A program made the translations under genes and the position numbers. 27,115 bases of DNA. It comes from Bacillota bacterium (lineage in GTDB: Bacteria > Bacillota_I > Bacilli_A > MOL361 > Turicibacteraceae). Below are positions 7,270 to 14,235 of the stretch, piece by piece. The stretch is taken from assembly GCA_003486705.1 (NCBI GenBank), contig DNGE01000074.1, positions 6,400-33,514 of the forward strand. The letters run 5' to 3'. The notes under the pieces are model-generated. The model saw only the letters and a list, made by a program, of their open reading frames with translations. It searched no databases and was not told where the DNA came from. Each line of letters starts with the position of its first letter. Positions within the stretch are counted from its first letter, which is position 1.

Positions 7270-7783
7270 AACTACGATCAAGATGCCACTGATAAATTTT
7301 AAATTGACTTTTTAAAATAGGATACATGAATAATAAAATAACGCCATTAAATAATATCGTTGGTGTTAACAGATACGTGATAAATTGAATCAATGACATA
7401 TTTGTTGTATACATGGTCTGTACTAAGAAATACACACACGTTTCTTCAAAAGCAATACAAATTGAAAGAAGCGCTAGAATAGATAGTATATTGACTGGCA
7501 TAATTTGTGCCAATGTTTTTTGAACAATAAACGTAATACAAGGAAACAACAACACATATAACCCGAACAAATCCGCATAACAAATATCGTACAATAATCC
7601 AAAAACAAAAGCAAAGATATAAATTTTTTGACTACGATCAAAAAAGATAAACATGATTAAACACATTAAAAAGACATTTGGAATCGCTGAGAAGCGATGA
7701 AAAATAGGTTGAATCGAAAAGGAATTAACTAAAATATTATCCAGTGCAAAGCACGTGAAAAATAAAACAATAAGCCTACTCAT
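7268..7783 (-). CDS. mreD: MreD, rod-shape-determining membrane protein
   Basis: The 171-residue, very hydrophobic protein has about five membrane segments. It contains the FAFVFGLLYDICYADLFGLY segment typical of MreD, a conserved small-residue/Asp motif in the middle of the protein. MreD joins MreC in the elongasome that directs lateral wall synthesis. It overlaps the end of mreC by eight bases, which indicates coupled translation. Its identity is drawn from both the motif and the invariant pairing with mreC. minCD, which follow mreD in B. subtilis, are absent; a terminator comes at once. Confidence 0.88.
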   Translation of the reverse strand: MSRLIVLFFTCFALDNILVNSFSIQPIFHRFSAIPNVFLMCLIMFIFFDRSQKIYIFAFVFGLLYDICYADLFGLYVLLFPCITFIVQKTLAQIMPVNILSILALLSICIAFEETCVYFLVQTMYTTNMSLIQFITYLLTPTILFNGVILLFMYPILKSQFKIYQWHLDRS

Positions 7784-8627
7784 TTGAAGGTGTCACCGCC
7801 TCACGATTAACAACAATCACATAATCCATGTTATTGTAATTTTCTTCTCCTTTTAAATACAACGTTTGCGTTAATCCATCTTTACTAATCTCAATGCGAT
7901 CAACATTCCCAATTAACAACCCTCGAGGATATACACCGCCAAGACCACTTGTCATGACCGCATCACCCATTTCAACTTCAACATCTTTAGACACTTGTGT
8001 CATCACGAGCTCATCAGTTAAATAATCATATCCTTCAACCGTCCCAATAGAATTTTCTTTTCCATCAATGACAGCCGATACCTTACTTCCAAAATCTTGA
8101 TTCTTAATCAATTTCACTTTTGACGATGTCTCATTGACACTAATGACTTTTCCAATTAAAAAGCCATCCTTAGATAAAACAGCCATATTCTGCTCTATTC
8201 CTTGTAAGTTTCCTTTATTAATTAAAATATAATCGTGCCACTGATCCACATTTCGAACAACCGTTGTGGCATTGATCGTCGAATAACTTGTAAGAGATTT
8301 CCCTGTATCTAAAAGGTTCTCTAACGATTCAATTTGTTCTTCTAATTGGTTCGTATAAACGTTTAAACTTTCATAGTTGTACATTTCTTGTTTCAATACT
8401 TTATTTTCTTCATAAGTATGGAACAAATCATACACATTTGTAAAAATACGTTTTACCCCTTCAACAATTCCATTATATCCACCTTGAACCACAGTAACCC
8501 CATCTTTAATCATACGCTCCGGTAACGGGTTTAAATTTTCGTTATTCATCGTGTATCCAATCGTAATAAGTGAAATAAAAACAAATAAGACAATTCCAAA
8601 AACTTTTAAATGATTAACACCCTTCAT
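7776..8627 (-). CDS. mreC: MreC, cell-shape-determining elongasome protein
   Basis: The 283-residue protein has a short cytoplasmic N-terminus, one membrane helix (about 7-27) and a coiled coil (about 70-108: EENKVLKQEMYNYES then QLEEQIESLENLL). The extracytoplasmic beta-rich MreC domain (about 115-275) contains GFLIGKVISVNETSSKVKLI and VMTSGLGGVYPRGLLIGNV. It scaffolds MreD and penicillin-binding proteins during rod elongation. AAGGA abuts the ATG and a second AGGA lies 11 bases upstream; the start is supported mainly by the family length. The partner mreB, normally just upstream after radC, is not in the window; unrelated genes occupy its place. Confidence 0.94.
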   Translation of the reverse strand: MKGVNHLKVFGIVLFVFISLITIGYTMNNENLNPLPERMIKDGVTVVQGGYNGIVEGVKRIFTNVYDLFHTYEENKVLKQEMYNYESLNVYTNQLEEQIESLENLLDTGKSLTSYSTINATTVVRNVDQWHDYILINKGNLQGIEQNMAVLSKDGFLIGKVISVNETSSKVKLIKNQDFGSKVSAVIDGKENSIGTVEGYDYLTDELVMTQVSKDVEVEMGDAVMTSGLGGVYPRGLLIGNVDRIEISKDGLTQTLYLKGEENYNNMDYVIVVNREAVTPSNE

Positions 8628-8909
8628 TCCTTAACACATCCTAAACTAAACAATTCTACAACAAAATTAATTATATATAATAAATGATTAAAAAGAAACT
8701 TTTACATGTAAATTTCACAAAAATACTAACTCGAATATGCACCTTTTAGTATATCCAGAAAACACTTATGTTATGTTTTCTATTTGTATTTAATAACCGA
8801 TCCCTCATTTATTCGCATAACGCCCTATTACTTTTGATATTAGCACGCCTTAAATTCGCTCCCTATGGTGATAAATGACGTCTTTTTAAACTTGGATAAA
8901 TTCTAATAG
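8628..8909. other. Divergent intergenic region between mreC and the DUF1622 gene
   Basis: About 280 bases, strongly AT-rich, serving as promoter region for both directions. A candidate mreC promoter is TTTCTT-N17-TATAAT on the minus strand near 8675. A 7-bp inverted repeat GAAAACA-N9-TGTTTTC occurs near 8760-8785. I see no gene. Confidence 0.4.
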
Positions 8910-8918
8910 TTATCCACA
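8910..8918 (+). promoter_or_regulatory. Second perfect DnaA box, in the promoter region of the DUF1622 gene
   Basis: TTATCCACA, exact consensus, 33 bases before the start codon at 8951 and just downstream of a possible -35 (TTGGAT, 8892-8897). If bound, it would touch the promoter of the plus-strand gene. Confidence 0.45.
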
Positions 8919-8950
8919 TAATATATGAAAGTAACATTGGAGGCGTATTT

Positions 8951-9310
8951 ATGCTTGAACATATTATGAATAATGGTTTACCGTTTATTATTCACATCTT
9001 AGAGTTAATGGGTATTTTAATTATTTGTATCGGTGCCATTCGTGCATTCTATCATTATCTTAAGACCTTATTCTTAAAAGATAATTATCCGGTGAAACAC
9101 CAGTTTGCTTCTTCGCTCGCCATGGCCCTTGAGTTTAAATTGGCCGCTGAAATATTAAAAACTGTACTCATTCGCAGTTTAAGCGAACTCGCTGTGTTAG
9201 GTGCAATCTTTTTACTACGTGTCTTAATGACGCTCGTTATTAATTGGGAAATCAAACAAGATGCTATCGAGCAAACAAGGATCGCCCATCACGAAGACCC
9301 CAAGTTATAG
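8951..9310 (+). CDS. DUF1622-family small membrane protein
   Basis: The 119-residue protein has three hydrophobic stretches: IHILELMGILIICIGAIRA (14-32), residues about 55-72, and SELAVLGAIFLLRVLMTLVI (about 78-97). The basic loop FYHYLKTLFLKD and the LALEFKLAAEILKT-type segment are typical of the DUF1622 family, whose function is unknown. GGAGG sits eight bases before the ATG. It is one of only two convincing plus-strand genes in this part of the window and is transcribed away from mreC. The exact family label is from memory and should be tested with a profile search. Confidence 0.75.
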   Translation: MLEHIMNNGLPFIIHILELMGILIICIGAIRAFYHYLKTLFLKDNYPVKHQFASSLAMALEFKLAAEILKTVLIRSLSELAVLGAIFLLRVLMTLVINWEIKQDAIEQTRIAHHEDPKL

Positions 9311-9481
9311 AAATATATGTAAACCATAGTTTATCTATATCAAAAGAATCAATTATTAGGTGTTTTTAATTCATTAACCTCTTTTTTTTGCCTATTACAT
9401 GATTTTTATACGTTTACTGTCATCAATTGAATCCCCTTCCAACACTGCCATTCATTACTATACCTTTTTTCAGAACGTGTT

Positions 9482-9490
9482 TGATATAAT
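9482..9490 (+). promoter_or_regulatory. Extended -10 promoter of the 88-residue gene
   Basis: TGA-TATAAT, a perfect -10 with the TGN extension, about 60 bases before the ATG at 9552. No good -35 is visible. Confidence 0.65.
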
Positions 9491-9551
9491 TCGAAATAAT
9501 GGAGATATGGGAAACTCCATTACAGATCAAACAGCTATAGGAGAGAGTCAT

Positions 9552-9818
9552 ATGTCAGAGCAAAGATTAAGTTGGAACCATTTAAATTCATCTTCTCGCG
9601 AACTCATTGAAAGTTTGCTGCGTAAAGAGTACCGCGAATTATACTACAAACTAGAATCACGTCCATCTATTACAGAACGTGAAGCATTAGTTAAACAAAT
9701 CATGAGCATCTTAGTTGAAAAAAACATTAACATTTCACAAGAAGACCTACACTTCTTCTTAGAAGCTCGTAGTTTATTTTACGATGATCTCTGCCAGCGT
9801 CAATTAGAATTAAAATAA
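9552..9818 (+). CDS. Small soluble protein of unknown function (88 residues)
   Basis: I do not recognise this protein. It is predicted helical and highly charged, with segments such as RELIESLLRKEYRELYYKLE and FFLEARSLFYDDLCQRQLELK, no membrane helix and no signal peptide. The reading frame stays open upstream to 9399, but AGGAGAG six bases before the ATG at 9552 and the promoter at 9482-9490 fix the shorter start. The gene ends against a bidirectional terminator and faces the Mrr-like gene convergently. Charged helical proteins of this size often act as small regulatory partners, but nothing here shows that. Confidence 0.72.
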   Translation: MSEQRLSWNHLNSSSRELIESLLRKEYRELYYKLESRPSITEREALVKQIMSILVEKNINISQEDLHFFLEARSLFYDDLCQRQLELK

Positions 9819-9833
9819 GGATTATTTATAAGT

Positions 9834-9861
9834 AAAAGACTGATCGTGAAATCAGTCTTTT
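9834..9861. terminator. Bidirectional terminator between convergent genes
   Basis: AAAAGACTGAT / ATCAGTCTTTT, a perfect 11-bp stem with a six-base loop, flanked by A-run and T-run. It serves both the plus-strand 88-residue gene and the minus-strand Mrr-like gene, whose stop lies two bases away. Confidence 0.88.
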
Positions 9862-9862
9862 C

Positions 9863-10579
9863 TTATCCGATTGATTCAGATTGAAGCACTGCCAGTTTCA
9901 TTGTGTTATTCAACGTAAGTGCCTGTTGTTTCATTGCTGCAAGCTCGACACCATTCATACATTGAATATTACACTCCTGCGCAAAGTCCAAAGCCTCCGT
10001 TGAAAAATCACTCGTCGTAATAAACATTCCTTTTCGAACCCCATCATTTATCATGGTTGAATGTAGTGTTTGAATGTTTTCTTTTGACACCTTACTACCC
10101 GGTGAATCATACTTCACTGCAATAAGTAAGTTTAAGCCCATGCCATTCGTACAACTGATTTGTTTTCCTGCTTCAGTTGTACGCGACGTTAACTCAACAT
10201 TTAAATAACCTAAAGCACGTAATATGTCTGCACAGTATTCCTCAAATTTATCAGGATCTTTAATACCTAAAATATCCGAGTAAATTAATTGAAATTGCAT
10301 TCTCATTTGTTGAAGTTCGGCTTCTTCCGCTTTAATATTTAAACGCATTTGTTTCATTCGTTTTTCAGCCATATCAAGACTCCAAATACAAGAACAAGCA
10401 AATATCGTTAAACAGCCAATGATCCACCAATTAGGTAGAACATTAATGTAAGACAGCCCCATTGAAATAAAATCTTTTAATCCAAATAAAAGACTAAAAA
10501 TAAATAATACTAAAATAATACGATTCAATTTTTTCTCGGCTAATTGCGCCGTCGTTATCTCAATCTTTTGTTTAGCCAC
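9863..10579 (-). CDS. Membrane-anchored Mrr-like (restriction-endonuclease-fold) protein with eroded catalytic motif
   Basis: The 238-residue protein starts at GTG 10579; an in-frame GTG at 10588 lies inside the ribosome binding site AAGAGGTG and is rejected. Two membrane helices (about 20-40 and 51-68) are followed by a coiled coil (about 70-98). An Mrr_cat-like domain occupies residues 110-215, recognisable from KFEEYCADILRALGY, the middle strand LLIAVKYD and the late block GMFITTSDFSTEALDFA. The usual GG(V/I)D aspartate is replaced (TEAGKQIS), and the usual Q/E-x-K is AVK, keeping only Lys156. It is therefore probably not a working nuclease; it may still bind DNA at the membrane. Its upstream neighbour encodes a multi-pass membrane protein 112 bases away without a terminator between them. 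Confidence 0.75.
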   Translation of the reverse strand: MAKQKIEITTAQLAEKKLNRIILVLFIFSLLFGLKDFISMGLSYINVLPNWWIIGCLTIFACSCIWSLDMAEKRMKQMRLNIKAEEAELQQMRMQFQLIYSDILGIKDPDKFEEYCADILRALGYLNVELTSRTTEAGKQISCTNGMGLNLLIAVKYDSPGSKVSKENIQTLHSTMINDGVRKGMFITTSDFSTEALDFAQECNIQCMNGVELAAMKQQALTLNNTMKLAVLQSESIG

Positions 10580-10700
10580 AATTGTCACCTCTTCTTTTGT
10601 TTTGAGACAAAATAAGCAACTTTATTCAACTGTGTATTATTTCTCTTAAAGAAAATCTCCTCTAATCTTTTTTATCCCTTTTATTATTTCTTTGCGCCAC

Positions 10701-11120
10701 CTATTCATGTAAACAATACATTTGCGGATGCTTATATTGAAAGGATTTTATCATAAACAAACAGACCGAGACATTGAAAATAAAGGTCAACAGGATCGTA
10801 CTCATTGATGTTGTATCATATACGTGTTCAACAACTTGCCTAATAGCACTACACCACACAAACACAATACAATACCAATCAAATATATTTCCTGTATATG
10901 GCTTTGATCTAACCAAGGCATATACAACAGGCAAAGCAAAAATCCCCACACTAATCGCCTGAGTGTTTACCGCAATTCTAGTCGCCACTAAAGCACTTGA
11001 ACTTGCCCCCTCACTGCTTAAAACATAACTCAAAACATCTGCTACATTCAAGACTCCCCTAAAAATTTGAATCAGCAGCCATAACATTAAACACCGTGTA
11101 ACCCATGATTTATTTTTCAT
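10701..11120 (-). CDS. Four-helix integral membrane protein of unknown function (139 residues)
   Basis: I do not recognise the family. Hydrophobic segments lie at about 8-32, 46-70, 80-96 and 105-126, with a short basic N-terminus and the tail KSFQYKHPQMYCLHE. It may resemble small DUF-type membrane proteins of Bacilli. Start support is good: GGGGGAG lies six bases before the ATG, and a consensus promoter is 60 bases upstream. No terminator separates it from the Mrr-like gene downstream, so the two may form an operon. Confidence 0.7.
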   Translation of the reverse strand: MKNKSWVTRCLMLWLLIQIFRGVLNVADVLSYVLSSEGASSSALVATRIAVNTQAISVGIFALPVVYALVRSKPYTGNIFDWYCIVFVWCSAIRQVVEHVYDTTSMSTILLTFIFNVSVCLFMIKSFQYKHPQMYCLHE

Positions 11121-11176
11121 CTCTCACTCCCCCAAAGCAATTGACTTACACCTCGCTATTTTTTACATTTTTTACC

Positions 11177-11205
11177 ATTATATATCATTTTCTCCCCTGT
11201 GGCAA
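11177..11205 (-). promoter_or_regulatory. Sigma-A promoter of the four-helix membrane protein gene
   Basis: Minus strand TTGCCA (11205-11200), 17-base spacer, TATAAT (11182-11177). Confidence 0.85.
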
Positions 11206-11269
11206 CACATTGGCCCCTTTTCCCCGTTAATAATGTATTTTGACTGAAATGATGCATTTTTTAAATATC

Positions 11270-11312
11270 CTTATAAAAAAACAGGCTAACTTGAACCGCG
11301 TAGCCTGTTTTT
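11270..11312 (-). terminator. Terminator of the first HPr-like gene
   Basis: Minus strand AAAAACAGGCTA / TAGCCTGTTTTT, a 12-bp stem with a 12-base loop followed by further T. It starts three bases after the stop codon. Confidence 0.9.
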
Positions 11313-11314
11313 CA

Positions 11315-11590
11315 TTATATTTCATACAACGTACAGATGTGTTCAGAAACTAATTTCTCTTTAATCGCTCTCATCGCACCTTCAACATTTGCGCCCTTAA
11401 CTACAAGCTCAAACGACGCATTAGGTTGAATACCGAGTGACATCACACCCAAAATCGATTTGGCATCCACCCGTTTGCCTCGATATACCAAAAAGACATC
11501 GGCTTCATGCCTAGATGCACTTTCTACTAACACTTTTGCAGCCGAAGTATGAATCCCTGTCTTTGCAACAACCAAATATGTTTGTTTCAC
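11315..11590 (-). CDS. Atypical HPr-like protein: active-site His kept, following Arg-Pro lost
   Basis: The 91-residue protein starts at GTG 11590, seven bases after AAGGGGAGG; an upstream in-frame ATG (11620) would put the ribosome binding site inside the gene. The sequence aligns with HPr along its length. The phosphocarrier site reads KTGIHTSAAKVLV, so His14 is present but the HxRPA arginine and proline are replaced by Ser and Ala. The regulatory region DAKSILGVMSLGI carries Ser45, equivalent to HPr Ser46, the target of HPr kinase. Loss of the arginine should impair phosphate transfer from enzyme I. The protein is more likely a regulatory, Crh-like partner than the housekeeping HPr, which would lie with ptsI elsewhere. 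A paralogue lies at 13720-13989. Confidence 0.85.
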   Translation of the reverse strand: MKQTYLVVAKTGIHTSAAKVLVESASRHEADVFLVYRGKRVDAKSILGVMSLGIQPNASFELVVKGANVEGAMRAIKEKLVSEHICTLYEI

Positions 11591-11671
11591 TAAAATTCCT
11601 CCCCTTGTAACTTCCGACATGTTTTGATACAGTTTACGTCGTTAAGTTGACAAAAAGAACTTAAAAATTAG

Positions 11672-11683
11672 GAACACGTTTTC
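11672..11683. promoter_or_regulatory. Candidate operator shared by both HPr-like genes (copy 1)
   Basis: Plus strand GAACACGTTTTC, a near-palindrome centred on CG, 82 bases before the GTG start of the HPr-like gene. The same 12 bases in the same orientation occur upstream of the second HPr-like gene (14107-14118). The central CpG and symmetry resemble LacI/CcpA-family operators, but it does not fully match the cre consensus. Confidence 0.45.
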
Positions 11684-11756
11684 TTTTTACATTTGAAAGA
11701 AATATTCATATTTCATATTCCTCATCTCACTAAGAGGTTTAATCACTAGCATCTGA

Positions 11757-12470
11757 TCACCTTAATTGCGTTAAAGAATAAATCACCTCATATCCTTTAC
11801 CAACACTTTTAATCTTCTCTAACATATATAACCGTTTATCGCGACAAAGTAGCACCGGTTTAATCCCTAACGCTTTAGCACCCATGCAATTTTTCAAATT
11901 GTCATCCACAAAAATAGCACGGCTACCATCGATTCCTAATTCATCCAGTGCCAATTGATACATTTTCGGATCAGGTTTCACCACTCCGAGTTGGGAAGAG
12001 ATCATAAACGACTTAAAATAATGTCTTAGTCCCGCTTCTTGATAAACCGATTCTAACGACGGCCAAGCATCTGATACAATGGCCAATTCATATCTTTTTG
12101 CTAGTTCTGGAACACGTTGTAAACCATCCTCAAAAAAGACATACTTGGCTGAATTATAAACTAAATCATAGGCAAGACCTAAAATATCTGCTTCACTTAA
12201 TTCAAGTTCTGGTAAAGCTGCAGCAAATAATTCATAAAATTTTTGAAAGTACTGTAATTCTTCTTCTTGCGTTTCAATTAGCGATATTGTATGAATGTAA
12301 GCCCCCCCTTTATCAAAAGCTTCTTTTACTCTTTTAGGATGCAACGTTTTAAACGTTACGTCATTAACATAATCAAAAAACTTAGGTCCAATAAACCAAT
12401 GCCCACTTCTTGATACATTTAACACACGCCCCGAATCAAATAAAATAGCATCGATATTTTTTAATTTCAT
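11757..12470 (-). CDS. HAD-superfamily hydrolase
   Basis: The 237-residue protein has the four HAD motifs. Motif I is AILFDSGRVLNV with nucleophile Asp12, motif II is LAIVSDAWPS, motif III is QLGVVKPDPKMY with the lysine, and motif IV is AIFVDDNLKN. An alpha-helical cap lies between motifs I and II (about 20-115). In motif I the second aspartate of DxD is Gly14. That Asp is the general acid/base in phosphatases, so the enzyme may work on another bond type, as haloacid dehalogenases do, or have weak phosphatase activity. GGGGGAG precedes the ATG. It lies between the two HPr-like genes; the substrate is unknown. Confidence 0.85.
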   Translation of the reverse strand: MKLKNIDAILFDSGRVLNVSRSGHWFIGPKFFDYVNDVTFKTLHPKRVKEAFDKGGAYIHTISLIETQEEELQYFQKFYELFAAALPELELSEADILGLAYDLVYNSAKYVFFEDGLQRVPELAKRYELAIVSDAWPSLESVYQEAGLRHYFKSFMISSQLGVVKPDPKMYQLALDELGIDGSRAIFVDDNLKNCMGAKALGIKPVLLCRDKRLYMLEKIKSVGKGYEVIYSLTQLR

Positions 12471-12569
12471 CTAAACTCCCCCTCATGAGCTATATACTCC
12501 TAAAATAGCACACCTACATGCAATTAACCATCTCATATCATGCTATTTGTTTTTTTAAATATGATCTAG

Positions 12570-13454
12570 CTACTTACGCCAATGACTTGGTCGTGTTAAG
12601 TGAGCCGGTATTTTAGTCTTATTATTTCCAATCGCAGCATTAAGTTGTGCTTGTGTTAAAAATAACGCCAAAGATAAATCAGCCTCACATACATTCGCAT
12701 CTCGCATATCAGCACCGATAACATCGGCTCCTGATAAATCACAGCCTTTCAGATTCGATGCAATTAAAAGTGCTCCTCTTAAATTAGCTCCGACTAAATT
12801 CAACTTTCTCATATCTTTCCCCATAAAGTTAGAGCCGCGATTCATAATCTTACGTTCCCCTTTTGATCCTTTATCACAACGTACCGCTTCTGTACGAACG
12901 CGTTCACTACACTTAATCAATACCTCATTCACTTTATAGCGCCAAGCATTTAAATCAAGTTTTAAAATAGCTTCCGGTGATTGTAATGTCAATGCTTCAA
13001 CTTCATCGTATAACGCTTGAATCGTTTGGTGTAAAGGTTTTGTCACGTCAAAACGATAAGCGTCATTTAAAAACCACAATAGTTCGTGTAAGCCACGCAT
13101 GATTGGAAGCACATCAAACATCTCTTGCTTTACGTTTGGATGAGAGCGCCAGTCCAATCCCTTAAACGTCACTTGACAAATTTTTTGTCCGGCTCCGATA
13201 CAATCGTATCCCAAACACCCTTTATAACCTTTTTCCTTTAACTCCTCATGGATACGACAACCAAAGTTCTTTTCTAAATCCAAACACGGTTTACCCGCTG
13301 GCTTATCACTTGGAAACCCATCCATTCTTGAGTAAAATAATGCCACACAACATAATCCAAAACAAGCAGAACAATCCGTCTTCAATGCTTGTTTCGAATC
13401 AAAATCATCCTTTAATTTTATATTGACTGTCTGATTTAAAAGAGATTGTTTCAT
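12570..13454 (-). CDS. Pentapeptide-repeat protein with Cys-rich N-terminal domain
   Basis: The 294-residue protein has two parts. The N-terminal region carries a Cys cluster: CSACFGLCC (Cys28, 31, 35, 36), then further Cys in GKPCLDLEKNFGCRIHEEL, GYKGCLGYDCIGAG and QKICQ, suggesting a metal site. A helical linker follows (about 105-195). The C-terminal part has A(D/N)LxG-type pentapeptides (LNLVGANLRGALLIASNLKG, DLSGADVIGADMRDANVCEADL), which build a right-handed beta-helix of about two to three coils. Proteins of this architecture occur in Bacilli without known function. Some longer pentapeptide proteins mimic DNA and protect gyrase, but this one is too short to assume that. No clear promoter was found; a start with moderate ribosome binding site GGTGAG is at 13454. 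Confidence 0.82.
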   Translation of the reverse strand: MKQSLLNQTVNIKLKDDFDSKQALKTDCSACFGLCCVALFYSRMDGFPSDKPAGKPCLDLEKNFGCRIHEELKEKGYKGCLGYDCIGAGQKICQVTFKGLDWRSHPNVKQEMFDVLPIMRGLHELLWFLNDAYRFDVTKPLHQTIQALYDEVEALTLQSPEAILKLDLNAWRYKVNEVLIKCSERVRTEAVRCDKGSKGERKIMNRGSNFMGKDMRKLNLVGANLRGALLIASNLKGCDLSGADVIGADMRDANVCEADLSLALFLTQAQLNAAIGNNKTKIPAHLTRPSHWRK

Positions 13455-13611
13455 CTTATCTCACCTATCCTTATGATTCATTATTCTATGATTTATCTGT
13501 AAACAGAACTATTGTTATAGCCGTGTAACACACCCGTAATACCTGAGCGTCATAAAGACTAACTCACATCTCGTTAAGTTATTAAAAAAATACCATGCGC
13601 GTCCTTCATTA

Positions 13612-13634
13612 AAGTTTTTACGATGTAAAAACTT
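13612..13634. repeat. Isolated perfect inverted repeat
   Basis: AAGTTTTTAC-GAT-GTAAAAACTT, a 10-bp stem with a 3-base loop, lies between the two HPr-cluster transcription units. Neither side has a long T-run, so it is not a good terminator; it may be an operator. Confidence 0.5.
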
Positions 13635-13676
13635 ATATCGACTTAACTATTTTACCACACTCCAAAAATTAAACTC

Positions 13677-13706
13677 AAAAAAAAGACAGACTCTAACGAA
13701 TCTGCC
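13677..13706 (-). terminator. Terminator of the second HPr-like gene
   Basis: Minus strand GGCAGATTC-GTTA-GAGTCTGTC, a 9-bp stem with two G-U pairs, followed by eight T. Confidence 0.82.
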
Positions 13707-13719
13707 ACTTTCTCATAAC

Positions 13720-13989
13720 TTATGCTTCAATCTTTGAAATATTATTAGCTAATTCTTTTTCTATGCAACTTAAACAAGCTAATTTATCTATGCCTTCAAC
13801 TTCTAATTCGAAGATCGCACCAGATTGAATTCCCAAAGACATGACCCCTAAGATAGATTTAGCATTTACATATTTACCACGATACACGAGTTTAACTTCT
13901 GATTCAAAACGTCCAGCTGTTTCTACTAATAAACTCGCTACATTCGCATAAATTCCTGTTTTAGCCAAAACCTTTACTGTTTCTTTCAT
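13720..13989 (-). CDS. Crh-like HPr paralogue lacking the active-site histidine
   Basis: The 89-residue protein from the ATG at 13989 aligns with HPr and with the paralogue at 11315-11590. Where HPr has GIHARPA it reads GIYANVA: His15 is Tyr, and Arg and Pro are also gone, so it cannot act as a PTS phosphocarrier. The serine region NAKSILGVMSLGI with Ser45 is kept almost identically, as in Crh, which is phosphorylated by HPr kinase and serves as a CcpA co-repressor. AGAGG lies nine bases before this ATG. The frame continues to an upstream ATG at 14064 with its own GGAGAG eight bases ahead, giving 25 more residues (MANEITVGDEVNR...), so an N-terminally extended form cannot be excluded. It is a single-gene unit ended by its own terminator. 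Confidence 0.84.
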   Translation of the reverse strand: MKETVKVLAKTGIYANVASLLVETAGRFESEVKLVYRGKYVNAKSILGVMSLGIQSGAIFELEVEGIDKLACLSCIEKELANNISKIEA

Positions 13990-14083
13990 GTGAAATCGCC
14001 TCTTTTCATATCGATTAAACGGATTTCTATTAACCTCATCGCCAACAGTTATCTCATTTGCCATATACTACGCTCTCCATTTA

Positions 14084-14120
14084 AAAACGTGATACCCCAA
14101 ATGGATGAACACGTTTTCCA
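14084..14120. promoter_or_regulatory. Candidate operator region of the second HPr-like gene (copy 2, with inverted repeat)
   Basis: TGAACACGTTTTCCA (14106-14120) contains the 12-base sequence also found before the first HPr-like gene. A related half, AAAACGTGA (14084-14092), faces it, so AAAACGTG...CACGTTTT forms an 8-bp inverted repeat with an 18-base loop. On the minus strand the repeat is followed by TTTTT, so it could also fold as a weak attenuator. Confidence 0.45.
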
Positions 14121-14235
14121 AACTAAAAAATGTAACATCGCCTACTCATTTTCAGCGTTATGTGTCATGACTGGCCTTCCCAACCAGTTGGATGGTGGTG
14201 TAAAACGTCGGACCGCTTCGTAGACGTATCGTTTC

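Noticed and set aside
9399..9551. Upstream extension of the 88-residue gene
   Set aside because: The extension spans the promoter -10 element at 9485-9490 and lacks a ribosome binding site.
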